From contig NZ_CP007511.1 of NCBI RefSeq assembly GCF_000818015.1, positions 1,226,001-1,290,000 of the forward strand: a stretch of DNA of 64,000 nucleotides, read 5' to 3'. The translations under genes were made by a program, and so were the position numbers. Shown here piece by piece: positions 42,206-53,434 of this stretch (position 1 is the stretch's first letter; the number at the start of each line of letters is the position of its first letter). The DNA comes from Stutzerimonas balearica DSM 6083 (lineage in GTDB: Bacteria; Pseudomonadota; Gammaproteobacteria; Pseudomonadales; Pseudomonadaceae). The notes beneath the pieces are model-generated. The model saw nothing but the letters and a program-made list of their open reading frames with translations. It searched no databases and was not told the DNA's origin.

Positions 42206-42855
42206 AGGCTTGGCTCGCAGACGTAGGCCAGCACCATCGAGGCGCCCTGGGCGCGATTGCTGGCACCGAGCTTGCGCAGGGCGTTGTGGATATGGCTCTT
42301 GATGGTGTGGGTGCTCAGGTGCAGCGAGCGGCCGATCTCGGCATTCGACAGCCCCTTGCCGGCCAGCGCGAGGATCTGCTTCTCACGCACCGTCAGCTGG
42401 TCGATGCCCTGGCTGATCGGGGTCAGCTGGCGATAGCGCGACACCAGGCGCTCGGTGAGCCCGCGCGGCAGCCAGTCGTTGCCGCCGAGCAGCTTGTGAA
42501 TGCCGACCGTGAAGCCCTGTCGCGAGGTGCCCCGGTAGAACACGCCGCGCACCCAGGGGTGGGCCTCGACCAGCGTTTCGGCCTGCTCCGGCGCGGCGTT
42601 GACCAGCGCCAGCGGCGTGTACTCGGCGCGGCGCAACAGGCGCATCGCCTCGTCCGGTGTGTAGCTGGCCGGATCGAGCAGCACCAGGTCGCAGCGCAAC
42701 TGGTCGGCGCGTGGCGAGGTGCAGCGCTGCAGTCGATGATCGAGGGTGCCCTGGAGGTGCTGACGCATGGCGCTTTCCAGCAGTTCGCTACCCGAAAGCA
42801 GAAGCAGACGTGGGCAGGCCGGCATGGCCGCCGGGAAGGCGTTGGAGTCGTTCAT
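42202..42855 (-). CDS. csgD: LuxR/CsgD-like transcriptional regulator
   Basis: A 217-residue regulator, the same length as E. coli CsgD (216). The N-terminal receiver-like domain (CPRLLLLSGSELL, DLVLLDPASYT) is followed by a C-terminal LuxR HTH: LTVREKQILALAGKGLSNAEIG and HLSTHTIKSHIHNALRKLGA. I start at ATG 42855 because AAGGGA lies 7 nt upstream; the earlier ATG (42861) puts that SD directly against the start. It leads csgEFG on the same strand (in E. coli csgDEFG is divergent from csgBAC; here everything points one way). Autoregulation via the motif at 43017 is possible. Confidence 0.88.
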   Translation of the reverse strand: MNDSNAFPAAMPACPRLLLLSGSELLESAMRQHLQGTLDHRLQRCTSPRADQLRCDLVLLDPASYTPDEAMRLLRRAEYTPLALVNAAPEQAETLVEAHPWVRGVFYRGTSRQGFTVGIHKLLGGNDWLPRGLTERLVSRYRQLTPISQGIDQLTVREKQILALAGKGLSNAEIGRSLHLSTHTIKSHIHNALRKLGASNRAQGASMVLAYVCEPSL

Positions 42856-43016
42856 TCGCATGTCCCTTGTCGAATCGGACGATCGATTGTTTGCACCTCC
42901 GGTCCGCTGGAGGTGGCTCATTGACATTACGAAATGCAGCTTAGTTCACGGCTGTGACAATAAATCAGCTTTTTCATGTCTGTTCGTCAGTTTTCCGACG
43001 AGCGTGATGGCCGGTC

Positions 43017-43036
43017 AATCAATCCAAGGATTGATT
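43017..43036. promoter_or_regulatory. 20-bp palindrome between csgD and lysE-type genes
   Basis: AATCAATCC-AA-GGATTGATT is a perfect 9-2-9 inverted repeat, 63 bases before the LysE-type start and about 160 bases before the csgD start. A 16/20 copy lies upstream of csgB, so the palindrome is more likely linked to curli control than to the exporter. Confidence 0.6.
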
Positions 43037-43098
43037 CGCCCGTACCGCAGTGAGCTGCTGCTAGTCTCTGCAGTCGGTTCGTTCAAGGAGGCGCAGCC

Positions 43099-43734
43099 AT
43101 GTCTGACCCGGTGTTCTGGGGCGTGTTCTTCTCCGCGGCGCTGGCGCTGAACCTGTCGCCCGGGCCCGATCTGCTCTACGTGCTCTCGCGCACCCTCACC
43201 GGTGGCCGTCGACTGGGCATGGTCAGTGCCCTGGGCGTGTGCAGCGGGGCGATGGTCCATGTGTCTGCCGCTGCCTTTGGCCTGTCGGCGATCCTGGCGA
43301 CCTCGGCGCTGGCGTTCTCGGTGGTCAAGTATCTCGGCGCGGCCTATCTCATCTATCTGGGCGTCCAGGCGTTGCGCTCGGCGGGCAAAGGCATCACGCG
43401 CCTGCCCGAGACACGGGGCGCCAGCAGCGCCTGGCAGGCCTATCGCCAGGGCGTGCTGGTGGATCTGCTGAATCCGAAGGCGGCAATCTTCTTCATGGCC
43501 TTTCTGCCGCAGTTCGTGCGGCCCGGCCATGGCACGACCGCGCTGCAGCTGTTCTGGCTGGGTTTTCTGGTGGTCGTGGTGGCGATCGTCGTCGAGGGCT
43601 CGCTGGTCGTGCTGGCCGCGCGGGCCAGCCGCCTGCTGCGCGGCCAGCAGCGCGTGGCGGCCTGGCTCGATCGGCTGCTCGGTTCGGTGCTCGTGGGGCT
43701 CGGCGTACGCCTGGGCCTGAGCGAGCGCATCTGA
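43099..43734 (+). CDS. LysE/RhtB-family amino-acid exporter
   Basis: A 211-residue inner-membrane protein with about six helices and the family N-terminal pattern ALNLSPGPDLLYVLSRTLTGG, then KYLGAAYLIYLGVQAL and GVLVDLLNPKAAIFFMAFLPQFV. Such carriers export amino acids such as homoserine, threonine or leucine; the substrate is unknown. AAGGAG is well placed before ATG 43099. It diverges from csgD. Confidence 0.9.
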   Translation: MSDPVFWGVFFSAALALNLSPGPDLLYVLSRTLTGGRRLGMVSALGVCSGAMVHVSAAAFGLSAILATSALAFSVVKYLGAAYLIYLGVQALRSAGKGITRLPETRGASSAWQAYRQGVLVDLLNPKAAIFFMAFLPQFVRPGHGTTALQLFWLGFLVVVVAIVVEGSLVVLAARASRLLRGQQRVAAWLDRLLGSVLVGLGVRLGLSERI

Positions 43735-43754
43735 GGTCAAACAGAGGAAAGAGC

Positions 43755-43829
43755 ATGTCCTGCAATGGTTCCGCAACACCGGCGATGCTCGCTTCACCCT
43801 GGCCGTTCGGCCGGGAGGGGCAGGCATGA
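43755..43829 (+). CDS. Possible 24-residue leader peptide before aldo/keto reductase
   Basis: ATG 43755 with AGAGGA upstream encodes 24 residues and ends TGA at 43827-43829, overlapping the reductase start (ATGA). The SD spacing and overlap are those of a coupled gene, but the peptide (MSCNGSATPAMLASPWP...) has no recognisable character and the frame is short. It could equally be the remnant of a degraded gene. Confidence 0.3.
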   Translation: MSCNGSATPAMLASPWPFGREGQA

Positions 43830-44656
43830 CGCGCCCGTTCTGTCTTCTCGACGGCACTCCGGTGTCGCCGGTTGGCCAGGGCACCTGGCATATGGGGGAG
43901 GTGCGCGCCGAGCGCGATCGCGAGGTCGCCGCGCTGAAGCTCGGCATCGAGCTGGGCATGACGCTGATCGATACCGCCGAAATGTATGGCGAAGGCGGTG
44001 CCGAGACGGTGGTCGGCGAAGCGATTCGCGACCGTCGTGAACGCGTCTATCTGGTCAGCAAGGTTTATCCGCACAACGCCGGCCGCCGCGGTGCCATCGA
44101 GGCCTGCGAGCGTAGCCTGCGGCGGCTGGGCACCGATTGCATCGACCTCTATCTGCTGCACTGGCGCGGCGGCTACCCGCTGGCCGAAACCGTGGAAGCC
44201 TTCGAACAGCTGCGTGCGACCGGGCGCATCCGCGCCTGGGGCGTGTCCAACTTCGACGTCGAGGATCTGCTGGAACTGCCACACGACAGCCGGTGCGCTA
44301 CCAACCAGGTTCTTTACAACCCGGCCGAGCGCGGTATCGAGTTCGACCTGTTGCCCTGGTGCCAGGCACACGATATGCCGGTCATGGCCTACTGCCCACT
44401 CGGCCAGGGCGGTGCCTTGCTGCGCAATCCGGCGATCGTGGCCGTCGCCCGGCGCCTGGGTGCGCAACCGGCGCAGGTCGCGCTGGCCTGGGCGCTGCGT
44501 CAGCCGGGCGTGCTGGTGATTCCCAAGGCCAGCGATCCGCAGCATGTGCGCGCCAATGCCCACGCGGCGCGCCTGCAGTTGAGCGATGAGGATCTGGCCA
44601 CGATCGACGCCGCGTTCGCCGCGCCGCAGCGCAAGGTGCCGCTGCAAATGGTCTGA
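43826..44656 (+). CDS. Aldo/keto reductase
   Basis: A 276-residue NADPH-dependent reductase with (beta/alpha)8 fold. It shows the family motifs GMTLIDTAEMYGEGGAE (catalytic Asp and Tyr), VYLVSKVYP (Lys), DLYLLHWRGG (His) and IPKASDPQHVRANAHA (NADPH phosphate loop). The closest feel is the DkgA/YajO-type subgroup, with unknown aldehyde substrate. It is coupled to the small upstream frame and lies 120 bp after the LysE-type gene. Confidence 0.92.
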   Translation: MTRPFCLLDGTPVSPVGQGTWHMGEVRAERDREVAALKLGIELGMTLIDTAEMYGEGGAETVVGEAIRDRRERVYLVSKVYPHNAGRRGAIEACERSLRRLGTDCIDLYLLHWRGGYPLAETVEAFEQLRATGRIRAWGVSNFDVEDLLELPHDSRCATNQVLYNPAERGIEFDLLPWCQAHDMPVMAYCPLGQGGALLRNPAIVAVARRLGAQPAQVALAWALRQPGVLVIPKASDPQHVRANAHAARLQLSDEDLATIDAAFAAPQRKVPLQMV

Positions 44657-44731
44657 GAGCGACGGGCGGCGTGAGTGTTTGCCGGTGCCGGGTGGTCAGC
44701 CTAAGACCAATCAACGGCAGGAGGAACACGC

Positions 44732-45703
44732 ATGACGTCCCCTTCACTCGACGGCACCGTGGTGGTGATCACCGGCGCCTCCAGCGGCATCGGCCGCGCC
44801 GCGGCCCAGGCTTTCGCCCGGCAGGGCGCGCGCGTTGTCCTGGCGGCGCGCGACCGCCAGGCCCTGGAGGAAGTCGCCGCTGAATGCCGTGGCGAAGGTG
44901 CCGACGCCCTGGTGGTGCCGACCGACGTTGGCGTCGCCGACGAGGTCGAGCGGCTGGCCACGGCCGCGGCGGAGTTCGGCCATGGGCGCATCGACGTCTG
45001 GATCAACAACGCTGGTATCGGTGCCGTCGGCGCCTTCGACGAAACGCCGCTGGAGGCACACGAGCAAGTGGTGCAGACCGATCTGCTCGGCTACCTGCGC
45101 GGCGCGCATGCGGTGCTGCCCTACTTCAAGCAGCAGAGTGGCGGGGTGCTGATCAATACGCTTTCGGTGGGCAGTTGGGTCGCGCAGCCCTACGCGGTGG
45201 CCTATTCGGCGAGCAAGTTCGGCCTGCGCGGCCTGACCCAGGCACTGCGCGGCGAGCTGGTGCAGTGGCCAGGCATTCATGTCTGCGACATCTATCCGGG
45301 CGTGGTCGACACGCCAGGCTTTCGTGATGGCGGCAACTACACCGGGCGCGCCCTGGTGCCGCCGCCGCCGCGCTACGATCCGCGGCGTGTCGCCGAAGCC
45401 ATGGTTCGGCGCGCCTTGCACCCGCGTGACACCACGCCGGTGGGGGCCACTGCCAGCCTGCTGCGGCTCGCTCACGCGTTGACTCCGGGCTTCGATCGCC
45501 TGAACGGCTTGCTTACCGGGATGGCGCTGCGGCGGGCGAATCAGGCTGCGCGCTCATCCGGCAATCTGTTCGATCCACCGGGCGGGGATCGGCGCATCGA
45601 TGGCGGCTGGCGGACGGCCGAAGGGCCCGACAAACGCCTGCTGTTGGCAGGCGGCCTGCTGTTCGGCGTGGTCGGGGCGCTGCTGCTGCGCAGGCGACGC
45701 TGA
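44732..45703 (+). CDS. SDR family oxidoreductase with C-terminal membrane anchor
   Basis: A 323-residue protein. The Rossmann SDR domain (about 1-250) shows VVITGASSGIGRAAAQAF, INNAGIGAVGAFDE, the catalytic Ser region (LINTLSVGSWVA) and YSASKFGLRGLTQALRGEL. The C-terminus has a hydrophobic segment (LLLAGGLLFGVVGALLLRRRR), which would tether the enzyme to the inner membrane. AGGAGG lies upstream of ATG 44732. Substrate unknown. Confidence 0.9.
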   Translation: MTSPSLDGTVVVITGASSGIGRAAAQAFARQGARVVLAARDRQALEEVAAECRGEGADALVVPTDVGVADEVERLATAAAEFGHGRIDVWINNAGIGAVGAFDETPLEAHEQVVQTDLLGYLRGAHAVLPYFKQQSGGVLINTLSVGSWVAQPYAVAYSASKFGLRGLTQALRGELVQWPGIHVCDIYPGVVDTPGFRDGGNYTGRALVPPPPRYDPRRVAEAMVRRALHPRDTTPVGATASLLRLAHALTPGFDRLNGLLTGMALRRANQAARSSGNLFDPPGGDRRIDGGWRTAEGPDKRLLLAGGLLFGVVGALLLRRRR

Positions 45704-45705
45704 GC

Positions 45706-46632
45706 TCAGCGCGCGCGTGTGGCGGCGCTCACACCCTCGAGGGTGGCGAACGACGTGTCCTTGGCGGTCAACAGGAAGTCGCGCATGAACGGCGAATCGA
45801 GCATGTCGGCGCGGATTGCCGCGTACAGCGTGGCGAACAGGCCGCGCTCGCCCAGCCGCTTGGCGGTGACGTAGCCGCGCGCGCTGTACTCGTGCAGCGC
45901 CCAGTTGGGAACGCAGCACACGCCGCGCCCCGAGGCCACCAGCTGCATCATCATCACGGTCAGCTCGGAGGTGCGGACCTGCGCCGGTTCGACGTCGGCC
46001 GGTTCGAGGAAGCGCGTGAAGATGTCCAGCCGGTCACGTTCGACCGGGTAGGTGATCAGCGTTTCGTTGGCCAGGTCCTGCGGCTGGACATAGGCGCGGC
46101 TGGCGAGCGGGTGCTGGTTGGCCACCGCCAGCAGGGCTTCGTAGGTGAACAACGGCACGTAGGTGATGCCCGGCAGGTCGACCGGATCGGAGGTGACCAC
46201 CAGATCCAGGTCGCCGCGTGCCAGCGCCGGCAGCGGCGCGAAGGAAAAGCCCGAGGCCAGGTCCAACTCGACTTCCGGCCAGGCGTCGCGGAACTGGTCG
46301 ATGGTGGGCATCAGCCACTGGAAACAGCTGTGGCATTCGATCGCCATGTGCAGGCGCCCGGCCGTTCCGCCGGCCAGTCGCGCGAGGTCACGCTCGGCGC
46401 CACGCAACTGGGGCAACAGTGAGTCGGCCAGCTGCAGCAGGCGCAGACCGGCACTGGTGAAGCGCACCGGGCGGGTCTTGCGCACGAACAGTTGCAGGCC
46501 GAGCCGTTCCTCGAGCTCCTTGAACTGATGGCTCAGGGCTGACTGCGTCAGGTGTAGCCGCTCGGCAGCCTCGACCAGGCTGTCGGTTTCGCGCAGCGCA
46601 TGAAGCGTTCTCAGGTGACGGATCTCGAGCAT
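45706..46632 (-). CDS. metR: LysR-type regulator MetR
   Basis: A 308-residue LysR protein with N-terminal HTH (LHALRETDSLVEAAERLHLTQSALSHQFKELEERLG) and a MetR-like effector domain (ECHSCFQWLMPTIDQFRDAWPEVELDL). MetR uses homocysteine as coactivator of metE. It is divergent from metE across 236 bp, the standard metR-metE arrangement. The stop lies two bases after that of the convergent SDR gene. Confidence 0.92.
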   Translation of the reverse strand: MLEIRHLRTLHALRETDSLVEAAERLHLTQSALSHQFKELEERLGLQLFVRKTRPVRFTSAGLRLLQLADSLLPQLRGAERDLARLAGGTAGRLHMAIECHSCFQWLMPTIDQFRDAWPEVELDLASGFSFAPLPALARGDLDLVVTSDPVDLPGITYVPLFTYEALLAVANQHPLASRAYVQPQDLANETLITYPVERDRLDIFTRFLEPADVEPAQVRTSELTVMMMQLVASGRGVCCVPNWALHEYSARGYVTAKRLGERGLFATLYAAIRADMLDSPFMRDFLLTAKDTSFATLEGVSAATRAR

Positions 46633-46767
46633 AAAGCCTGTCCTTGCTATGCGAGCGAGGCTGCACGCGGTTCTCGGGCCGTCGCGCGGCGCGCGCCTTC
46701 ATGAATAGAGCTCAACGGGGCTGAAAGTGTGTCGCAGCCTCGGGGCGCTGTCGAGCGCCGCCAGCGT

Positions 46768-46790
46768 CATGAATGGAATCGAAGTTCATG
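46768..46790. promoter_or_regulatory. Inverted repeat in the metR-metE intergenic region
   Basis: CATGAA-N11-TTCATG, centred about 90 bases upstream of metE. LysR-type MetR sites are described as TGAA-N5-TTCA, so the half-sites match but the spacing is wider. It may be a MetR recognition element or a chance repeat. Confidence 0.35.
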
Positions 46791-46868
46791 TTTAGTAAGT
46801 TGAGTTTGTTTCAGTTTGGCAGGCGGCCGAGAATTTGCGCATTCATCTGGACGGAATTGGAGTTGGTC

Positions 46869-49175
46869 ATGGTTGTTGCGCATTCCCTCGGCTTTCCTCG
46901 CATCGGCAAGGATCGGGAACTGAAAAAAGCTTTGGAAAGCTATTGGAAGGGCGAGCTGGACGAGGCGGGGCTACAGGCGGTGGGTCGCGAGCTGCGCGCC
47001 GCACACTGGCAGCTGCAGGCCGAAGCGGGGCTCGATCTGCTGCCGGTCGGCGACTTCGCCTGGTACGACGGCGTGCTGGCCCATTCGCTGATGTTTGGTG
47101 TGATCCCCGAGCGCTTCCGCCCGGCCAGTGGCAAGCCAGGCCTGGATACGCTGTTCGCCATGGCCCGGGGCGTTTCCAAGAGCTGCTGCGGGGGTGGCGC
47201 GCAAGCACAGGAAATGACCAAGTGGTTCGATACCAACTATCACTACCTGGTGCCCGAGTTCACCGCCGAGCAGCAGTTCGAGCTGTCCTGGGAGCAGCTG
47301 TTCGAGGAAGTGGACGAGGCGCTTGCGCTCGGGCATCGGGTCAAGCCGGTGGTCATCGGCCCGCTGACCTATCTGTGGCTGGGCAAGGTACGGGGTGGCG
47401 AGGCCTTCGATCGGCTCGAGCTGCTCGAGCGCCTGCTGCCACTGTATGGCCAGCTGTTCGAGCGTCTGGCCGGACAGGGCGTGGAGTGGGTGCAGATCGA
47501 CGAGCCGATCCTCGCCCTCGACCTGCCGCAGGCCTGGAAGAACGCCTTCGAGCGCGGTTACAACCTGCTGCAGCGGGCGCCGCTGAAGAAACTCGTGGCG
47601 ACCTATTTCGGTGGTCTGGAAGACAATCTCGGTCTCGCCGCGGGGCTGCCGGTCGACGGGCTGCACATCGACCTGGTCAGAGCGCCGGAACAGTTCCCGC
47701 TGATTCTCGACTGGCTGCCGGCCTACAAGGTGCTCTCGCTTGGCGTGGTCAACGGGCGCAACGTCTGGGCCTGCGATCTGGAGCGCACCCTCGCGCTGCT
47801 GCGCGAGGCGCATGCCCGGCTGGGCGAGCGCCTGTGGGTAGCGCCGTCGTGCTCGCTGCTGCACAGCCCGGTAGACCTGGCGCGTGAGCAGCATCTGGAC
47901 GAGGAGCTGCGCAGCTGGCTCGCCTTTGCCGTACAGAAGTGCGAGGAGGTGGCGGTGCTCAAGCAGGCGTTGCTGCAGCCCGACGCTGCCGTGGTGCAGG
48001 CGGCCCTGGACCGCAGCCGCCGCGTGCAGGCCAGCCGTGCGGCGTCCAGCCGGATCCATCGCCCGGATGTGCAGGCGCGCCTGCAGGCGATCCAGCCCAG
48101 CGACTACCGTCGTGCGTCGGCATTCGCCAGCCGTATCGAGCAGCAGCGCGAGCAGCTGAAGCTGCCGCCGTTCCCCACCACCACGATCGGTTCGTTCCCG
48201 CAGACTGCGGCGATTCGCCTGGCACGCCAGGCCTACCGGCAGGGCAAGCTCTCGGCCGGTGATTACACCGAGGCCATGCAAACCGAGATCCGCCATGCCG
48301 TCAGCATTCAGGAACAGCTGGGGCTGGATGTGCTGGTGCACGGCGAGGCCGAACGCAACGACATGGTCGAGTACTTCGCCGAGCAGCTCGAAGGCTATGC
48401 CTTCACCCGCTTCGGCTGGGTGCAGAGCTACGGCTCGCGCTGCGTCAAGCCGGCGATCATCTACGGTGACCTGAGCCGCCCGGCGCCGATGACGGTGGAC
48501 TGGATCCGCTACGCCCAGCAGCAGACCAGCAAGGTCATGAAGGGCATGCTGACCGGCCCGGTGACCATGCTGATGTGGTCGTTCCCGCGCGAGGATGTCA
48601 GCCGCGAAGTGCAGGCCCGACAACTGGCGCTGGCGATCCGTGACGAGGTCTGCGACCTGGAAGCGGCGGGCATTCGTATCGTGCAGATCGACGAAGCGGC
48701 GTTCCGCGAAGGTCTGCCGCTGCGCCGGGCGCAATGGCAGGGCTACCTGGACTGGGCGGTGAATGCCTTCCGCCTCTGCTCCAGCGGGGTAGGCGACCGC
48801 ACGCAGATTCACACGCACATGTGCTATAGCGAGTTCAACGACGTGATCGAGTCGATCGCCGCGATGGATGCCGACGTGATCACCATCGAGACTTCACGCT
48901 CGCAGATGGAGCTGCTTGAAGCGTTTCGCGCCTTCGACTACCCCAACGACATCGGCCCGGGCGTCTACGACATCCATTCGCCGCGCGTCCCGGACGTTGG
49001 CGAGATGGTCGCCCTGCTGGAGAAGGCGGCCGAGCGGATTCCTGCCGAGCGGCTGTGGGTCAATCCCGACTGCGGGCTGAAGACGCGCGGCTGGCCGGAA
49101 ACCGAAGCGGCGCTGGTCAACATGGTCGCCGCAGCGCGTCAGCTGCGCGGGCGGCTGGCCGGCGCGGCGGCCTGA
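46869..49175 (+). CDS. metE: Cobalamin-independent methionine synthase MetE
   Basis: A 768-residue enzyme transferring the methyl group of 5-methyltetrahydropteroyltriglutamate to homocysteine. The N-terminal half begins [22 protein letters not shown]. The C-terminal half holds the zinc site (His and Cys in [11 protein letters not shown], Glu in [14 protein letters not shown], and Cys in [12 protein letters not shown]) and folate/homocysteine loops ([12 protein letters not shown]). I start at ATG 46869 with GGAG upstream; the longer open frame begins at 46773 without homology. Activated by the divergent MetR. Confidence 0.97.
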   Translation: MVVAHSLGFPRIGKDRELKKALESYWKGELDEAGLQAVGRELRAAHWQLQAEAGLDLLPVGDFAWYDGVLAHSLMFGVIPERFRPASGKPGLDTLFAMARGVSKSCCGGGAQAQEMTKWFDTNYHYLVPEFTAEQQFELSWEQLFEEVDEALALGHRVKPVVIGPLTYLWLGKVRGGEAFDRLELLERLLPLYGQLFERLAGQGVEWVQIDEPILALDLPQAWKNAFERGYNLLQRAPLKKLVATYFGGLEDNLGLAAGLPVDGLHIDLVRAPEQFPLILDWLPAYKVLSLGVVNGRNVWACDLERTLALLREAHARLGERLWVAPSCSLLHSPVDLAREQHLDEELRSWLAFAVQKCEEVAVLKQALLQPDAAVVQAALDRSRRVQASRAASSRIHRPDVQARLQAIQPSDYRRASAFASRIEQQREQLKLPPFPTTTIGSFPQTAAIRLARQAYRQGKLSAGDYTEAMQTEIRHAVSIQEQLGLDVLVHGEAERNDMVEYFAEQLEGYAFTRFGWVQSYGSRCVKPAIIYGDLSRPAPMTVDWIRYAQQQTSKVMKGMLTGPVTMLMWSFPREDVSREVQARQLALAIRDEVCDLEAAGIRIVQIDEAAFREGLPLRRAQWQGYLDWAVNAFRLCSSGVGDRTQIHTHMCYSEFNDVIESIAAMDADVITIETSRSQMELLEAFRAFDYPNDIGPGVYDIHSPRVPDVGEMVALLEKAAERIPAERLWVNPDCGLKTRGWPETEAALVNMVAAARQLRGRLAGAAA

Positions 49176-49188
49176 AACGCGCCGCGCG

Positions 49189-50733
49189 TCAGGCGCGCAG
49201 GCTCTGATCGAAGCTGACCAGATGCGCCGCGGTCTGGCTGTCCAGGTAATGCTGCAGCCGATCGCGGCCACTTCGGTCGATCGACAAACCCAGCTTGCTG
49301 CGCCGCCAGAGAATGTCCTCGGCGGTCTGTGCCCATTCTTCGGCCATCAGATAGTCGACTTCGTGCGCATGCAGGCCGGCGCCGAAGTGCTCGCCCAGGT
49401 CCTGCACGCCATCGACCCCTTTGAGCAGCAGCCAGCTGCGACTGCCGTAGCTGCTCGCCCAGCGCTCGGCCAGGCGCTCGTCGAGCCAGGCGTGGCTCAG
49501 GCACAGCGCTTCGGTCAGCTCGCGCACGTTGCGCATGTCCTCGCCGCCGGGCAGCGGCGCATGGCGGGTCCAGGCCGGCTGCATGTGCGGGAACCAGGGC
49601 GCGAGTTCGGCGAGCGCCGCTTCGGCCAGCTTGCGATAGGTGGTCAGCTTGCCGCCGAACACCGACAGCAGTGGCGCGTCGTGCGCCTGACGCGAGAGCT
49701 CGAGGGTGTAGTCACGGGTAATCGCCGCTGGCTCGCTCGACTCGTCATCGCACAGCGGGCGTACCCCGGCATAGCTGTGGCAGATGTCGGTACGCTGCAG
49801 CGGGCGCTTGAAATGCTCGTTCACCACAGCCAGGAGGTAGTCGATCTCCTGCTCGGTGACGCGAACCTGCGCCGGGTCGCCGTGATATTCGCGGTCGGTG
49901 GTGCCGATCAGGCTGAAGCGGTCCAGATAGGGAATCACGAACACCACGCGGCGATCGCGGTTCTGCAGGACGTAGGCATGCTCGCCGTCGTACAGCCGGG
50001 GCACGATCAGGTGGCTGCCCTGAATCAGGCGGATGCCATGCGGCGACGACAGCCGCAGGTCGTCTTCGATGAACTGCGCGACCCAGGGGCCGGTGGCGTT
50101 GACCAGGGCGCGGGCGCGAATCGAGTAGCGGCTGCCATCGGCGCGCTCCAGGTGCAGGTGCCAGAGCCCCTTGCTGCTGCGTGCGCTGACGCAGCGGGTG
50201 CGGCTGTGCACATGAGCGCCGTGCTCGCGGGCGGCAATCGCATTGACGACCACCAGTCGTGCGTCGTCCACCCAGCAATCGGAGTATTCGAAACCATGGT
50301 CGAGTTCCGGTTTGAGCGGGCTGTCGGCGCCGAACCGCAGGCTGCGTGAAGCGGCCAGTCGCTCGCGCTTGCCCAGATGATCGTAGAGAAACAGGCCGGT
50401 GCGGATCAGCCAGGAGGGGCGCAGGTGCGGGCGATAGGGCAGGATGAAACGCAACGGCGTGACCAGATGCGGGGCCTTGGCGAGCAGCACCTCGCGTTCG
50501 GCCAGTGCCTCGCGCACCAGGCGCAGCTCGTAGTGTTCGAGATAGCGCAGCCCGCCATGCACCAGCTTGCTGCTTGCCGACGACGTGTGCTGCGCCAGGT
50601 CGCCCTGTTCGCAGAGAAACACGGCCAGCCCGCGGCCAGCGGCATCGGCGGCGATCCCGACGCCATTGATGCCTGCGCCAATCACGGCCAGGTCGTAGAC
50701 CTCGGCTACCGGTGCGAGGAGCTTGTGCTGCAT
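49189..50733 (-). CDS. glpD: Aerobic glycerol-3-phosphate dehydrogenase GlpD
   Basis: A 514-residue FAD enzyme at the inner membrane that oxidises glycerol-3-phosphate to DHAP and feeds quinones. It has the dinucleotide-binding motif DLAVIGAGINGVGIAADAAGRG (about 17-38), HTSSASSKLVHGGLRYLEHYELRLV and SVFGGKLTTYRKLAEAAL. GGAG precedes ATG 50733. It is a single gene here; glpF and glpK are not adjacent. Convergent with metE, 13 bp apart. Confidence 0.95.
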   Translation of the reverse strand: MQHKLLAPVAEVYDLAVIGAGINGVGIAADAAGRGLAVFLCEQGDLAQHTSSASSKLVHGGLRYLEHYELRLVREALAEREVLLAKAPHLVTPLRFILPYRPHLRPSWLIRTGLFLYDHLGKRERLAASRSLRFGADSPLKPELDHGFEYSDCWVDDARLVVVNAIAAREHGAHVHSRTRCVSARSSKGLWHLHLERADGSRYSIRARALVNATGPWVAQFIEDDLRLSSPHGIRLIQGSHLIVPRLYDGEHAYVLQNRDRRVVFVIPYLDRFSLIGTTDREYHGDPAQVRVTEQEIDYLLAVVNEHFKRPLQRTDICHSYAGVRPLCDDESSEPAAITRDYTLELSRQAHDAPLLSVFGGKLTTYRKLAEAALAELAPWFPHMQPAWTRHAPLPGGEDMRNVRELTEALCLSHAWLDERLAERWASSYGSRSWLLLKGVDGVQDLGEHFGAGLHAHEVDYLMAEEWAQTAEDILWRRSKLGLSIDRSGRDRLQHYLDSQTAAHLVSFDQSLRA

Positions 50734-50852
50734 GGTCCGTCTCCTTTGTGTCCGATGGCCATGGCCGGGCAACGCGGCGCCGATGCCGGCTCGACGCGGC
50801 TGGGCTCAACGCCTAAGGTAGCGGCATTTGACCTGATGGATCATTACAGAAC

Positions 50853-51323
50853 ATGACACCGGCGATCGACCTGTTGAAAAAGAACCGCGCCGAGCACCGC
50901 GTGCACAGCTATCAGCATGACCCCAAGTCCGCGTCCTATGGTCTGGAAGCCGCTGAAAAGCTGGGCCTGGATCCCGCGCGAGTATTCAAGACGCTACTCG
51001 CCAGCACGGAGCGCAACGAGCTGGTGGTGGCCGTGGTGCCGGTGGCCGGCACGCTCGACCTGAAGGCGTTGGCGCAGGCGGCGGGCGCGAAGAAGATGGA
51101 GATGGCCGACCCGGCGGCGGCCCAGCGGGCGACCGGCTATCTGGTTGGCGGCATCAGCCCGCTGGGGCAGAAGAAGCGCCTGCGTACCTTCATCGATGTT
51201 TCGGCGCGCGCGCACCCGACGGTCTATGTCAGCGCCGGGCGCCGTGGTCTGGAAGTGGAGCTGGCCGCCGAGGTGCTGGCCGAGCACACCGCGGCCAGCT
51301 TCGCCGACATCGGCCGTAGCTGA
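50853..51323 (+). CDS. ybaK: Cys-tRNA(Pro)/Cys-tRNA(Cys) deacylase YbaK
   Basis: A 156-residue trans-editing enzyme of the YbaK/EbsC family: TPAIDLLKKNRAEHRVHSYQHD, SYGLEAAEKLGLDPARVFKTLLA, the catalytic-lysine loop region (GAKKMEMADPA), RATGYLVGGISPLGQKKRL and YVSAGRRGLEVEL. It hydrolyses misacylated Cys-tRNA(Pro). A single transcription unit divergent from glpD. Confidence 0.95.
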   Translation: MTPAIDLLKKNRAEHRVHSYQHDPKSASYGLEAAEKLGLDPARVFKTLLASTERNELVVAVVPVAGTLDLKALAQAAGAKKMEMADPAAAQRATGYLVGGISPLGQKKRLRTFIDVSARAHPTVYVSAGRRGLEVELAAEVLAEHTAASFADIGRS

Positions 51324-51330
51324 GCATGGC

Positions 51331-53378
<2,048 letters not shown>

Positions 53379-53434
53379 GCTCGTTCGGACCTGGCGGCTA
53401 AGCTCTGACGACTCATCCATCGGCGGAGCCGGCC

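Noticed and set aside
46971..48818. Minus-strand 615-codon open frame opposite metE
   Set aside because: Antisense to one of the best conserved genes in the window; no protein family resembles it.
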